From Thermomicrobiales bacterium (lineage in GTDB: Bacteria; Chloroflexota; Chloroflexia; Thermomicrobiales; CFX8): a stretch of 64,000 nt of DNA. The number at the start of each line of letters is the position of its first letter. Position 1 is the first letter of the stretch. The translations under genes and the position numbers were made by a program. The notes beneath the pieces are model-generated. The model worked only from the letters and a program-made list of their open reading frames with translations. It searched no databases and was not told the origin of the DNA. Location of the stretch: the NCBI GenBank assembly GCA_037045155.1, contig JBAOIG010000003.1, positions 558,001 to 622,000 on the forward strand, in the 5' to 3' direction. This document shows positions 1 to 8,130 of the stretch, one piece after another.

Positions 1-864
1 CGTCTCCAGCACATCGACGAACTTGAGGTCGCCCTGGGCCGATGTCGGTGGAAGATGCTCGACAGTCATTTCACCGCCGGTAACTGCTGCCAGCGCAAAG
101 AAATAGCTGGCGGCGGAGGCATCCGGCTCGATGTCGTAGACTCGCCCGACATAACGCTGGCCCGGCTCAACCGAGAGACGGTGGTAGTTCTCGTGGCGCA
201 GCTCCACGCCGAACGCCCGCATCGTGTCCGCTGTCATGTCGATATATGGCTTTGAGACCAGGTCACCGGTCACGATGACGTCGAGCGGGGCGTTGGCGTA
301 GGGAAGCACCATCGCCAACGCGCTGAAATACTGGCTGGAAAGATCTCCGCGCATCGCGATGGCGCCGCCCGGTAGTCCGTTGGCGTCGATCTCAACTGGC
401 GGGCAGCCGTCGCCTGCCTCAGACTGAATCGCGACACCGAGCGTGGCTAGCCCGTCGATCAACGGCGCCAGCGGGCGCTTGCGCATCCGTGCGGTTCCAT
501 CGAGCCGAATGCGTGCATGAGCTAACGCGGCGATCGTGGTCAGGAAGCGCATCGACGTGCCAGAGTTCCCGAGGAACAGATTCGCCTCCGTTGCGGGCAC
601 ATGACCATCAGTCCCGATGACCTCGATCTCGCCTGCCTCCCAGTCGGTCGTGATCGTGATGCCGAGCGCGCGGAGTGCGTCGACCATGTAGTGCGTGTCG
701 TCGGACTCGAGCGCGCCGCGGAGCAACGATGTCCCCTCGGCGAGCGCGGCGATCGGAAGGGCACGGTTGGTGTAGCTCTTCGATCCAGGCAGGACGACAG
801 ACCCTTGAATCGTGCGGGCCGTCGGGATCGGGAGCGGATCGGGCAGCGCGCTTGTCGTCTCCAT
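1..864 (-). CDS. aroA: 3-phosphoshikimate 1-carboxyvinyltransferase (EPSP synthase), C-terminus cut off by window edge
   Basis: Catalyses transfer of enolpyruvate from PEP to shikimate-3-phosphate, step six of the shikimate pathway, in the cytoplasm. Reading leftward from the ATG at 864 gives 288 codons without a stop. The family signature is clear: GSKSYTNRAL near residues 27-36 (PEP/S3P binding), the LFLGNSGTSMRFL loop near residue 97, the RMRKRPLAPLIDGL segment, and GDLSSQYFSAL near residue 170. The full family length is about 430 residues, so roughly one third is missing. It starts 2 nt after the stop of the upstream cupin gene, so the two are probably co-transcribed. Two other aromatic-pathway genes, aroQ and tyrA, lie elsewhere in the window. 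Family assignment is firm. Confidence 0.95.
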   Translation of the reverse strand, partial: METTSALPDPLPIPTARTIQGSVVLPGSKSYTNRALPIAALAEGTSLLRGALESDDTHYMVDALRALGITITTDWEAGEIEVIGTDGHVPATEANLFLGNSGTSMRFLTTIAALAHARIRLDGTARMRKRPLAPLIDGLATLGVAIQSEAGDGCPPVEIDANGLPGGAIAMRGDLSSQYFSALAMVLPYANAPLDVIVTGDLVSKPYIDMTADTMRAFGVELRHENYHRLSVEPGQRYVGRVYDIEPDASAASYFFALAAVTGGEMTVEHLPPTSAQGDLKFVDVLET

Positions 865-866
865 CG

Positions 867-1334
867 TCAGGTGAACTTCAGGTCCCACGAGTATGGAATC
901 TCCGGGGAATCCCAGTCGACGCGATATTCGTCGGGGTCGGCGGGATCGTATTGCGTTGTCGGGAAGTTGACCAGGTAGCACGGCGTCACCCCGACGTTCT
1001 TGAAGCCGTGCAGGACGCCAATCGGGATCTTGACCACGATCCGATTGTCGTCCCCGATGAAGAACTCGTTCACGACCCCGTAGGTCGGCGACCCATCGCG
1101 CATGTCGTAGAGTGGCACCTTGATCATGCCCGAGATGCAGGTGAAGTAGTCAGTCTGCTTCTTGTGATAGTGCCAGCCACGGATTACGCCCGGATAGGAG
1201 ACGGAGAAATAGCACTGGCCGAACCCTTCGAAAAAGGGGTCGTCGCGTCGGATAAGCTCGGTCAGCTGCCCACGTTCGTCAGCGTGCGTGACGAGCCGCT
1301 TGATCTCGACTCCATCGATCAACTGCGTCGCCAT
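867..1334 (-). CDS. dTDP-4-dehydrorhamnose 3,5-epimerase-like cupin
   Basis: A 155-residue protein of the RmlC-like cupin family. Visible landmarks are RGQLTEL near residue 21, RGWHYHKKQTDYF near residue 51 (the histidine-bearing strand of the epimerase active site) and GVLHGFKNVG near residue 107. It is shorter than classical RmlC (about 180 residues). No rmlA, rmlB or rmlD gene is nearby, so the substrate may be another nucleotide sugar. The start is the ATG at 1334, with AGGA about 12 nt upstream. It sits between a methyltransferase and aroA on the same strand with gaps of 16 and 2 nt, implying an operon. Family is reliable; exact reaction is inferred. Confidence 0.8.
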   Translation of the reverse strand: MATQLIDGVEIKRLVTHADERGQLTELIRRDDPFFEGFGQCYFSVSYPGVIRGWHYHKKQTDYFTCISGMIKVPLYDMRDGSPTYGVVNEFFIGDDNRIVVKIPIGVLHGFKNVGVTPCYLVNFPTTQYDPADPDEYRVDWDSPEIPYSWDLKFT

Positions 1335-1350
1335 CGGCTGGCGTGTCCTT

Positions 1351-2142
1351 TCACCCTGGTGTCAGCGGACCGTCGTTCCAGGTCGCCAACGCGATCATGC
1401 GTTCCGATTCCGAACGGTATGGCTCCAGATCATACGATCCGTAGAGTCCAATCATCTCCCAACCGGCGCGATGGAGGAGATGCTCCAGCTCCCAGCGATA
1501 AATGTAGCGAGTCGCGTATTCATCGACTACTCGGGTTAGCGCGCCACTCCCAGGTTCGACGGTGTCGAACAGGACCGTCGTAGTGATCGTCTGACTGGCG
1601 AAATCATGTGTTCTCGTCACCCATTTGTCGAGGCGTCGGCCATCGGATAGCGTGCCGCTAAACTCCAGAAGAACGCGTCCATCCAGACTGGACAGATAGT
1701 GTGGGTCGGGCGCCATGAGGTCGAGCAGCAGGAGCCCGCCATCGATGACGATCGAACGAACAGCGCGGAGCGCAGCAATCTGAGCGTCGGCATCGGCGAG
1801 GTGCAGGAACGTGTTGATTGCACAGAATGCTAGCCAGTACTTTGGAACAGGTAGAAGGCCGGGCTTCAGATCCTCCATGCTGGCTTCGACCAGCGCCGTG
1901 CTGGAAGAGAGCCGACGTCGGGCACGCGCGAGCATGGCCGGGGAGGGATCGATGCCGGCCAGCGGTAACCCAAGCTCCTCCAATGAGCGCAGCACTCGAC
2001 CGCTTCCGCACCCCAGCTCCAGCACAGGGCCGTTTGCTTCGGTGGCGAACTGTCGATAGAGATCGAAGTCGTCCTCATACCGATCGTATTCGAGATCGTA
2101 GTACTCAGCGAATCTGGCATATGCATCGTTCGTTCGCGACAT
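1351..2142 (-). CDS. class I SAM-dependent methyltransferase
   Basis: A 263-residue Rossmann-fold methyltransferase. Motif I is VLELGCGSGRVLRSL near residue 40, followed by GIDPSPAMLARARRR (motif II with the acidic ribose-binding Asp), ALVEASMEDL, and FCAINTFLHLADADAQ (motif IV/post-motif region). The C-terminal half (RYIYRWELEHLLHRAGWEM) resembles small-molecule or glycosyl methyltransferases. The substrate cannot be read from the sequence. It is the first gene of a leftward unit with the epimerase-like cupin and aroA. A role in modifying a sugar made with the cupin is possible but unproven. Confidence 0.85.
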   Translation of the reverse strand: MSRTNDAYARFAEYYDLEYDRYEDDFDLYRQFATEANGPVLELGCGSGRVLRSLEELGLPLAGIDPSPAMLARARRRLSSSTALVEASMEDLKPGLLPVPKYWLAFCAINTFLHLADADAQIAALRAVRSIVIDGGLLLLDLMAPDPHYLSSLDGRVLLEFSGTLSDGRRLDKWVTRTHDFASQTITTTVLFDTVEPGSGALTRVVDEYATRYIYRWELEHLLHRAGWEMIGLYGSYDLEPYRSESERMIALATWNDGPLTPG

Positions 2143-2199
2143 GCGACCGATTGTACGTCGGATTCACCGCCGGTTGCCCGGATGCCATATGCTGGCGCA

Positions 2200-2208
2200 T
2201 GCTATAAC
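2200..2208 (+). promoter_or_regulatory. extended -10 element upstream of smpB
   Basis: TGCTATAAC lies 51 nt before the smpB ATG. It matches the TGnTATAAT extended -10 pattern that recurs in this window. No convincing -35 hexamer is seen. Confidence 0.45.
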
Positions 2209-2258
2209 CAGCGCCGCCGGATCTCCGGCCTGCCGTTGATGACTGGAGCTGTGACGCC

Positions 2259-2756
2259 ATGTGCGCGAAGACGAAAGCGAAGCCTGCCTCGACGCCTTCG
2301 GGTGGGGAGAAGGTCGTGACCGTCAATCGTAAGGCGTTTCACGACTACTTCATCGAAGAGGACATGGAAACAGGGATTCAGCTGACTGGCACGGAGATCA
2401 AGTCGATCCGCGATGGACGGGTCAATCTCCGCGACGGCTATGCGCGAATCCAGAACGGCGAGGTCTGGTTGCACGGGATGCACATCTCACCGTACGAGCA
2501 CTCCGGAGCATATTTCCAGCACGATCCGCTGCGCCCCAAGAAGCTGCTGTTGCACCGTAAGCAGATTGACTACCTGCAGAAGCAGACTGAGACGGCCGGC
2601 TACACGCTCATTCCGCTGCGGCTCGTGTTGCGCCGCGGACGGGCCAAGATCGACCTCGGGCTTGCGCGCGGCAAGCGCGACTTCGACAAGCGCCAGGCGT
2701 TGGCCGAGCGCGACGCGAAGCGGCAGATCGATCAGGCCTTGCGTCGGCGCGACTAA
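2259..2756 (+). CDS. smpB: SsrA-binding protein SmpB
   Basis: Binds tmRNA and delivers it to ribosomes stalled on truncated mRNA. The 165-residue product has the whole family core: VTVNRKAFHDYFIEED near residue 20, the hallmark GTEIKSIRDGRVNLRDGYARI, NGEVWLHGMHISPYE, and KKLLLHRKQIDYL. The C-terminal tail is basic and Arg/Lys-rich, as expected for the part that enters the mRNA channel. The start is the ATG at 2259 with GGAG upstream; the roughly 15-residue lead before the core is Lys/Ala-rich. It is followed within 30 nt by the tmRNA gene, so both partners of trans-translation are adjacent. Confidence 0.97.
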   Translation: MCAKTKAKPASTPSGGEKVVTVNRKAFHDYFIEEDMETGIQLTGTEIKSIRDGRVNLRDGYARIQNGEVWLHGMHISPYEHSGAYFQHDPLRPKKLLLHRKQIDYLQKQTETAGYTLIPLRLVLRRGRAKIDLGLARGKRDFDKRQALAERDAKRQIDQALRRRD

Positions 2757-2767
2757 AGGTGTAAGAT
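2739..2767 (+). promoter_or_regulatory. sigma-70 type promoter for ssrA, inside the smpB 3' end
   Basis: TTGCGT at 2739-2744 and TAAGAT at 2762-2767 are separated by exactly 17 nt. The tmRNA acceptor stem begins 17 nt after the -10 box, leaving a short precursor leader for RNase P to remove. The -35 lies within the last codons of smpB. Confidence 0.6.
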
Positions 2768-2783
2768 GCGATCCGCACGTTAC

Positions 2784-3135
2784 GGGGATGTCTGGTTTCG
2801 ACAGGGTCGTAAGTGCGGAGATTGCAGGTCGAGGTTGCCCGAGGCCTCGTTAAAACGGGCAAAAACATTAAATGGCGAGCATCAGCTTGCTTTCGCTGCC
2901 TAGTTAACTAGGACGCGACGTTCGCCCGAACCGCAGCCTGGCCGGTTCGGAGCCGAGCGCCACTAAGCCGGGCTGCCGCGGTTCCGATCGCTGGATGAGA
3001 CCGCGAAAGACTTTCTGGCAAGCCCGGTGTGACGCTGTCGGCGGTGGCTCACCTGGGCGAACAAATCACCGACTAAACCTGTAGGATATCTTCGGCTGAA
3101 AGCTCTGGACGGGGGTTCGATTCCCCCCATCTCCA
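2784..3135 (+). ncRNA. ssrA: transfer-messenger RNA (tmRNA)
   Basis: Rescues stalled ribosomes by adding a degradation tag. The 5' end GGGGATG (2784-2790) pairs over 7 bp with CATCTCC (3128-3134), forming the tRNA-like acceptor stem. TGGTTTCGACAGG follows the 5' arm, and the T arm is GGGGG-TTCGATT-CCCCC near the 3' end. The resume codon is probably GCA at 2859, giving the tag AKTLNGEHQLAFAA with a stop TAG at 2901-2903; its C-terminal LAFAA resembles the usual LALAA/YALAA degron. The discriminator is A3135. CCA is not encoded (the next bases are CGA). Identity is secure; the ends are set by base pairing. Confidence 0.97.
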
Positions 3136-3144
3136 CGAGTGCGT

Positions 3145-3175
3145 GAAGGCCCCGACCTCATTGGTCGGGGCCTTC
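3145..3175 (+). terminator. intrinsic terminator after ssrA
   Basis: A perfect 13-bp stem, GAAGGCCCCGACC / GGTCGGGGCCTTC, with a 5-nt loop TCATT, is followed by a T-rich stretch (GCTATTCTTCC). It lies 10 nt past the tmRNA 3' end. Confidence 0.85.
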
Positions 3176-3273
3176 GCTATTCTTCCAGAGACACGATCCT
3201 GGACGATCATCATCGGGAATGAGAAACGACACACTGCGCCGCCGCAAGATAGCCGGCTGGAGGTGACGAATCA

Positions 3274-3870
3274 ATGAGTACTGGACGCCTCGAAGCATTC
3301 AGTGATGGCGTCCTCGCCATCATCATCACGATCATGGTGTTGGCCCTGAAAGTCCCGGACGGGCACGATCTTGCCGCGCTTCGGGACACGACCGGGACCG
3401 CGCTTCTGTCCTACATTCTGAGCTTCACCTATGTCGGGATTTACTGGAACAACCATCACCACCTGTTCCAGGCGACGGATCGGATCACCGGCGGCGTGCT
3501 CTGGGCGAACCTGCATCTCTTGTTCTGGCTGTCGCTCCTCCCGTTCACCACCGAGTGGATGGCAGAGAGTGGCTTCGAGCGAACTCCGGTGATGATCTAC
3601 GGGGTGAACCTGATGCTGGCCGCCATCGCATATGCCGTGCTGCAGTCGGGGATCACACGAGGAGAGGGATCGGATTCTCGACTCCAGCGAGCGCTGGGTC
3701 GCGATTTCAAGGGCACGGCGTCGCGGGTTCTGTACATCCTCGGGCTGGCGGCTGCCGCGCTGAATCCAGATGGCTCTCGCGTCGGTGTTGGGCTGGCCAT
3801 CGGATGCTTCGTTCTCGTTGCGGCGATGTGGCTGGTCCCCGATCGCCGCCTCGAGCGAGTGTTCGACTGA
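3274..3870 (+). CDS. TMEM175/DUF1211 family membrane protein (putative potassium channel)
   Basis: A 198-residue integral membrane protein. It begins with the family hallmark RLEAFSDGVLAIIITIMVL (residues 5-23), carrying the RxxxFSD motif that lines the pore of TMEM175 channels. Further hydrophobic segments follow at about 40-60 (with YWNNHHHLF), 75-95, 108-125, 150-165 and 170-190. Bacterial members form potassium-permeable leak channels without the canonical TVGYG filter. It starts at the ATG at 3274 with GGAGGTG about 8 nt upstream. It stands alone between the tmRNA terminator and a convergent gene. Family is clear; conductance is inferred from the family. Confidence 0.85.
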   Translation: MSTGRLEAFSDGVLAIIITIMVLALKVPDGHDLAALRDTTGTALLSYILSFTYVGIYWNNHHHLFQATDRITGGVLWANLHLLFWLSLLPFTTEWMAESGFERTPVMIYGVNLMLAAIAYAVLQSGITRGEGSDSRLQRALGRDFKGTASRVLYILGLAAAALNPDGSRVGVGLAIGCFVLVAAMWLVPDRRLERVFD

Positions 3871-3905
3871 GTCGAGATAACCGGCCGGTCGGCGTCGATC
3901 CTGAT

Positions 3906-4856
3906 TCAGTCGAGGGTCGGATCAGTCAATATCGCCGCCAGGAGGTCGGCGTTGATGCTGCCGCCGGAGACGATGCAGACAGCGCGGCCGCGTTTCGCGG
4001 GGTCGGCGGCGAGCGCAGCCGCGACCGTTAGACCGCCGGCCGGCTCGGCAACCAGCTTGTTTCGTAACGCCAGGCGCTTGACGGCTGCTTTCGCGTCGCG
4101 ATCGGAGACGAGCACCGTCTCATCGACGACTTCTCTCAGAGTCTCGAACACATCAGGTAGCACGAGCGGCACGGCCACGCCGTCGCAGATCGTCTGACAC
4201 TCAACAGTCATCGGCTTCCCGGCCTCCAGGCTCCGAGTGAATGCGCAGCAGCCTTCCGGCTCAACTCCGACGACCCGGATCTCCGGTCGCAGCGCCTTGA
4301 TTGCCGAGCCGACACCGCCGATCAACCCGCCGCCACCGATCGGAACATAGACGCTATCGACGTCCGGCATATCTTCGACGATCTCTAGCCCGATCGTTGC
4401 CGAGCCTGCCATCTCGCGCCATGGGTGAATGAAGGTGTACGGTTCGTCGTGCCAGCCTTCTTCGGCCATGAACCGGAATACCTCGGCGCCAGGCACAAGC
4501 ACCGGGTCTCCGCCGTACGCTTCCATTGCTCGCACCTTCGACTCTGGCGCGGTTTCTGGCATCAGGCTGCGGGCGGTAACGCCGAAGTAGCGCGCTACCC
4601 AGGCAAGTGCCTGGGCGGTATTCCCCGCGCTGGTCGTCGACAATCCACGGGAACGTTCCTCGGCGGTCTTTGCGGCGACGGCATTGAACACCGTCCGCAA
4701 CTTGAATGAGCCAACTGGTTGCAAGATCTCTGGCTTGAGGAAGATGCCGGACGGCTCGCCGTAGGAATGCAACGGAACGAGTGGCGTGCGGACAATGACG
4801 CCATCCAGCCGCGCCGCAGCGGCGCGGATTTCGTCGAGAGTGGGACGGATGCTCAC
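3906..4856 (-). CDS. threonine/serine dehydratase-like PLP enzyme
   Basis: A 316-residue fold-type II PLP enzyme. The Schiff-base lysine is K52 in VGSFKLR. The phosphate and substrate loops are TTSAGNTAQALAW (usually SAGNHAQG, so a Thr replaces the usual His) and GGGGLIGG near residue 173. The C-terminal VSGGSIN has Ser where threonine dehydratases usually have Asn. It should deaminate a hydroxy-amino acid such as threonine or serine to a 2-oxoacid, but the altered loops leave the substrate open. There is no C-terminal ACT regulatory domain, so it resembles the catabolic form. The start chosen is the GTG at 4856, with GGGAGG 6 nt upstream. The EVE gene ends 25 nt before it. Confidence 0.85.
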   Translation of the reverse strand: MSIRPTLDEIRAAAARLDGVIVRTPLVPLHSYGEPSGIFLKPEILQPVGSFKLRTVFNAVAAKTAEERSRGLSTTSAGNTAQALAWVARYFGVTARSLMPETAPESKVRAMEAYGGDPVLVPGAEVFRFMAEEGWHDEPYTFIHPWREMAGSATIGLEIVEDMPDVDSVYVPIGGGGLIGGVGSAIKALRPEIRVVGVEPEGCCAFTRSLEAGKPMTVECQTICDGVAVPLVLPDVFETLREVVDETVLVSDRDAKAAVKRLALRNKLVAEPAGGLTVAAALAADPAKRGRAVCIVSGGSINADLLAAILTDPTLD

Positions 4857-4881
4857 GATCGACCTCCCTGAATTCCGCGAA

Positions 4882-5352
4882 CTAGTTGGCGACGGCCGTC
4901 GCTGCGTGATCAAGCGCCAACCGGATGATCTCAAAATCGTCATCGCCGATTTTGTGGATGTTGCCCTGGAACGCGAGCGTCCAGTTCGCCTCTGGCCACT
5001 TGGCGACATGAGCCATTTGCCGGGCGATCGGTTCGGCTTCCACGAATTCCTGCTTGTCGAGCACGACGACAGGCTCGATGTGGAACCGCCAGGGGTAGTC
5101 CTCGGCGTCGCGCTTCGGATCCTTGCTCTTCCAGATGAGCGTATGATCCTCAAAGTACTCGGACGTGACGGTTGCGTAACCGGCGAACGCCTTGAGGCCG
5201 GTGATGTACCAGATGATTCGATCGCCGGGCTTCATCGTTTCGGCCTTCTTTCGGTGGCGACTCTTGAGTCCCTGGACGCTGAAGCCGAGTGCGCGGGTGG
5301 CCTCGAAATTGTCGGGGGATCCGACGACGATCCAGTTCGTATGGGTTGACAT
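4882..5352 (-). CDS. EVE domain-containing protein
   Basis: A 156-residue single-domain EVE (PUA-like) protein. Typical features are the N-terminal TNWIVVGSPDNFEAT, the central KPGDRIIWYITGLKAFAGYATVTSEYF and the C-terminal aromatic residues. EVE domains form a pocket that binds modified bases and are found in RNA- or DNA-modification and defence contexts. Here the partner gene downstream is a PLP dehydratase 25 nt away, which does not obviously fit that role. The start is the ATG at 5352 with CAGGAA upstream; longer upstream reading is not supported. It is divergent from glcD. Confidence 0.85.
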   Translation of the reverse strand: MSTHTNWIVVGSPDNFEATRALGFSVQGLKSRHRKKAETMKPGDRIIWYITGLKAFAGYATVTSEYFEDHTLIWKSKDPKRDAEDYPWRFHIEPVVVLDKQEFVEAEPIARQMAHVAKWPEANWTLAFQGNIHKIGDDDFEIIRLALDHAATAVAN

Positions 5353-5460
5353 ATTCGTATTCCTGACCCTATATCTACCGCGAAGCCGATGGTTCGGCTG
5401 TAGCACGCCTGATCGGTGTACGTTCATTCTAACGACTTGTAACCCGAAGTGGGAGGTTTC

Positions 5461-6930
5461 GTGATCACGGCTGAGGAACGAGCGGAGCTCATTCGGGCGC
5501 TCTCCGGCGTTGTCGGCGACGCGCACGTCGTGTCTGACCCTGCCGGCCTGTCGGTTTACCAGTACGACGCCTCGGATGAGGCGATCGCCGGAATCCATCA
5601 GCCGCTGGTAGCGGTTCTTCCGGCGACCGCCGAAGAGGTGCGCGACGTGGCCAGGGTCGCTGTCGCTTGTGGTTTGCCGATCGTCGCCCGAGGAGCGGGG
5701 ACGGGGCTGGCCGGCGGCGCCATCGCCTCTCGTGGCGGCGTGATGATCGTCTTGACGCGGATGACGGACATCATCGAGGTGAATGAGACCGATCGCTACG
5801 CGATTGTCGAGCCCGGGCTGATCAACCTCGATCTCTCGACCTCGATTGCCGACCGAGGCTACTTCTTCGCGCCAGATCCGGCCAGTCAACGCGCCTGCTC
5901 AATTGGTGGCAATGTCGCCAATAACTCGGGCGGACCACATTGTTTGAAGTACGGCGTCACCAGTAACCATATCCTCGGCCTCGAGGTCGTGCTCCCCGAC
6001 GGAAGTCTTACCTGGGTTGGCGGCCCATCGGCCGAGACATCCGGCTACGATTTGACCGGGGCGCTTGTCGGCTCGGAGGGGACGCTCGGCGTCATCACCA
6101 AAGCAATGGTTCGTCTCACGCGCACGCCGGAAACGGTGTCGGTCCTGCTGGCGTCGTTCCCTTCGATGGAGTCCGCCTCGCGGGCGGTCACAGCGATCAT
6201 TGCTGACGGTATCCTGCCGGCCTCGCTTGAGATGATGGATGCCCTGACGATCACTGCCGTCGAGGCAGCGTTCAGCTGCGGCTATCCTCTTGATGCGGCG
6301 GCAGTCCTGCTCATTGAGCTTGATGGGTTGACCGAGACGGTTGCAGAGCATCGCGACGCGGTAGCCCGTTTGTGTAGTCAGCACGACGCCCAGCAGGTGC
6401 GTGTCGCAACAACGAAAGCAGAGCAGGATCTGCTCTGGCTGGGCCGGAAGGCAGCCTTTGGCACATTGGGCCGCCTCGCGCCGAACTACTATCTGCAGGA
6501 TACGGTTGTGCCCAGGACGAAGCTGCCGGCGGCGCTCGATTTCATCGGCTATCTCAGCCGAAATTTTGACATCCAGATCGCCAATGTCTTCCATGCAGGA
6601 GATGGCAATCTGCACCCGCTGATGCTCTTCGATCGGTATCGACCGGGACAGATCCAACGTGTGCTGGAGGCGGGCGACGCCTTGCTGGCGCATTGCATCG
6701 ACGCAGGTGGGTCCGTGAGTGGCGAGCATGGGATCGGGATGGAGAAGAAGGACGCACTCTCGCTGGTCTTTACGACCAACGACCTGGCAGCAATGGCCGG
6801 CCTCAAACGATCGTTCGATCCTCGCGAGCTGTTCAATCCCGACAAGGTTTTCCCGACCGCGTTTTCCTGTGGTGAGCTGACCAACCTGAAGCAACAGGCG
6901 CTGGAAGTGGACGGCATGTATGTCGTCTGA
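5461..6930 (+). CDS. glcD: glycolate oxidase FAD subunit GlcD
   Basis: A 489-residue FAD-linked oxidase of the GlcD/D-lactate dehydrogenase family, which oxidises glycolate (or D-lactate) to the 2-oxoacid. The FAD_binding_4 domain (residues about 35-210) shows VARGAGTGLAGGA and GGNVANNSGGPHCLKYG. The FAD-oxidase C domain (about 235-465) ends with NVFHAGDGNLHPLMLFD and SGEHGIGMEKK, which carry the catalytic and metal-binding histidines. The start chosen is the GTG at 5461 because GGGAGG lies 5 nt before it; an in-frame GTG at 5449 is less likely. The gene overlaps glcE by 11 nt and heads glcDEF. Confidence 0.93.
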   Translation: MITAEERAELIRALSGVVGDAHVVSDPAGLSVYQYDASDEAIAGIHQPLVAVLPATAEEVRDVARVAVACGLPIVARGAGTGLAGGAIASRGGVMIVLTRMTDIIEVNETDRYAIVEPGLINLDLSTSIADRGYFFAPDPASQRACSIGGNVANNSGGPHCLKYGVTSNHILGLEVVLPDGSLTWVGGPSAETSGYDLTGALVGSEGTLGVITKAMVRLTRTPETVSVLLASFPSMESASRAVTAIIADGILPASLEMMDALTITAVEAAFSCGYPLDAAAVLLIELDGLTETVAEHRDAVARLCSQHDAQQVRVATTKAEQDLLWLGRKAAFGTLGRLAPNYYLQDTVVPRTKLPAALDFIGYLSRNFDIQIANVFHAGDGNLHPLMLFDRYRPGQIQRVLEAGDALLAHCIDAGGSVSGEHGIGMEKKDALSLVFTTNDLAAMAGLKRSFDPRELFNPDKVFPTAFSCGELTNLKQQALEVDGMYVV

Positions 6931-8110
6931 TGGTGTGGCCGACTCGGTCACGATTGATGGGGTGCTGGTAGGCGATGTCCGGATCCCGGAATCGACCGCT
7001 GAGCTCAGTGACGTTCTTCGTGAGGTGACAGCCGACGGATTGCACTCGGCGATCGTTGGGGGCGGCACCCGACTCGCCTTCGGCAATCTCGGTGGGCCAT
7101 TCGATGTCGCAATTTCGATGAGGAAGCTCAATCGCGTCATCGCTTACGAGCCGGATAACATGACGATGGCAGTTGAGCCGGGTTGCACGATCGCTCAGAT
7201 CCACGATGTGCTGGCGGCGGAGCGTCAGTCGATGGCGCTCGATGCCGCGCGTCCCGAACGCTCGACGATCGGTGGAGCGTATTGCGCCGGGATGAGCGGG
7301 CCGCGCCGACTCGGGGGCGGATCGCTGAAAGATTGGGTGATTGGTGTCGAGGTGGCCGGGCCGGACGGAACCGTCGCGAAGGCCGGCGGGATGGTCGTCA
7401 AGAATGTCACCGGCTTCGACATGATGCACCTGCACTACGGTGCGCTCGGCGCGTTCGGAGTCGTCACCCGCCTCAACCTGAAGGTATTCCCGGCAGCTTC
7501 CGCGAGTCGCTCGATCGAGTTGCGCTATGCATCTGCGGCGACGGCGCATAGCGCCGCGGTCGCGCTGCTGAGGTCACAGCTCCTGCCAGCGTCGGTCCTG
7601 TGCTGGAACGATGGCGATAGCTGGTGTGTCAGCGTTCGGTGCGACGCTCCCGAAGGGGCGATTGATCGACTCGCGAATCGAATGCTGGGGCTTGCTACTG
7701 ATGCAGCGACAGCCGAGACTGCTGTCGCGGTGTCAGACGGTTCGGTTGCGTTGCAGCCGTTCACCTCCCTCGTCGAGCTGACGAGTGGCGATATCATCGT
7801 CCGACTTCCGCTGGTTGCCTCGCGGCAGACACCGGTGATTCACGAGCTTGCTGACGCGGGCTGGAGAGTGTGCGCGGACCTCGGCTCGGGGCTCGTGTAC
7901 GCGCGGCGGCCCGCGGGCGCTGGGGTTGAGGATATGCGCCCCGAGCTCGCCGGAGCGGCGACCTGGCTGGCGCTGCCGGCCAGCCTCAAGACGGGGAGAG
8001 ACGTCTTTGGCCCGACACCCGAAGCAGTCGGGCCGATCTTGCAGCGACTGAAGAACAGCTTTGATCCCGATCGGCGGATCAACTCCGGCCGGTTCGTGCT
8101 TGGTCTCTAA
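6920..8110 (+). CDS. glcE: glycolate oxidase FAD-binding subunit GlcE
   Basis: A 396-residue second FAD-binding subunit of glycolate oxidase. The FAD_binding_4 region holds VGGGTRLAFGNLGG near residue 48, STIGGAYCAGMSGPRR near residue 115, and KAGGMVVKNVTGFDMMHLHYGAL minus its ends near residues 152-170. The C-terminal part is degenerate relative to GlcD, as usual for GlcE, and ends in SFDPDRRINSGRF. The gene starts inside the last codons of glcD (11-nt overlap) and is followed after 20 nt by glcF, indicating translational coupling. Confidence 0.92.
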   Translation: MSSDGVADSVTIDGVLVGDVRIPESTAELSDVLREVTADGLHSAIVGGGTRLAFGNLGGPFDVAISMRKLNRVIAYEPDNMTMAVEPGCTIAQIHDVLAAERQSMALDAARPERSTIGGAYCAGMSGPRRLGGGSLKDWVIGVEVAGPDGTVAKAGGMVVKNVTGFDMMHLHYGALGAFGVVTRLNLKVFPAASASRSIELRYASAATAHSAAVALLRSQLLPASVLCWNDGDSWCVSVRCDAPEGAIDRLANRMLGLATDAATAETAVAVSDGSVALQPFTSLVELTSGDIIVRLPLVASRQTPVIHELADAGWRVCADLGSGLVYARRPAGAGVEDMRPELAGAATWLALPASLKTGRDVFGPTPEAVGPILQRLKNSFDPDRRINSGRFVLGL

Positions 8111-8130
8111 GGTGATGGGGTGGTGCTCCT

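Noticed and set aside
5353..5889. N-terminal extension of the EVE protein
   Set aside because: It is antisense to glcD and has no match to EVE-family proteins; the family starts at the ATG at 5352.
5899..7140. Minus-strand open frame opposite glcD and glcE
   Set aside because: Antisense shadow of well-matched glycolate oxidase genes, without a family signature.
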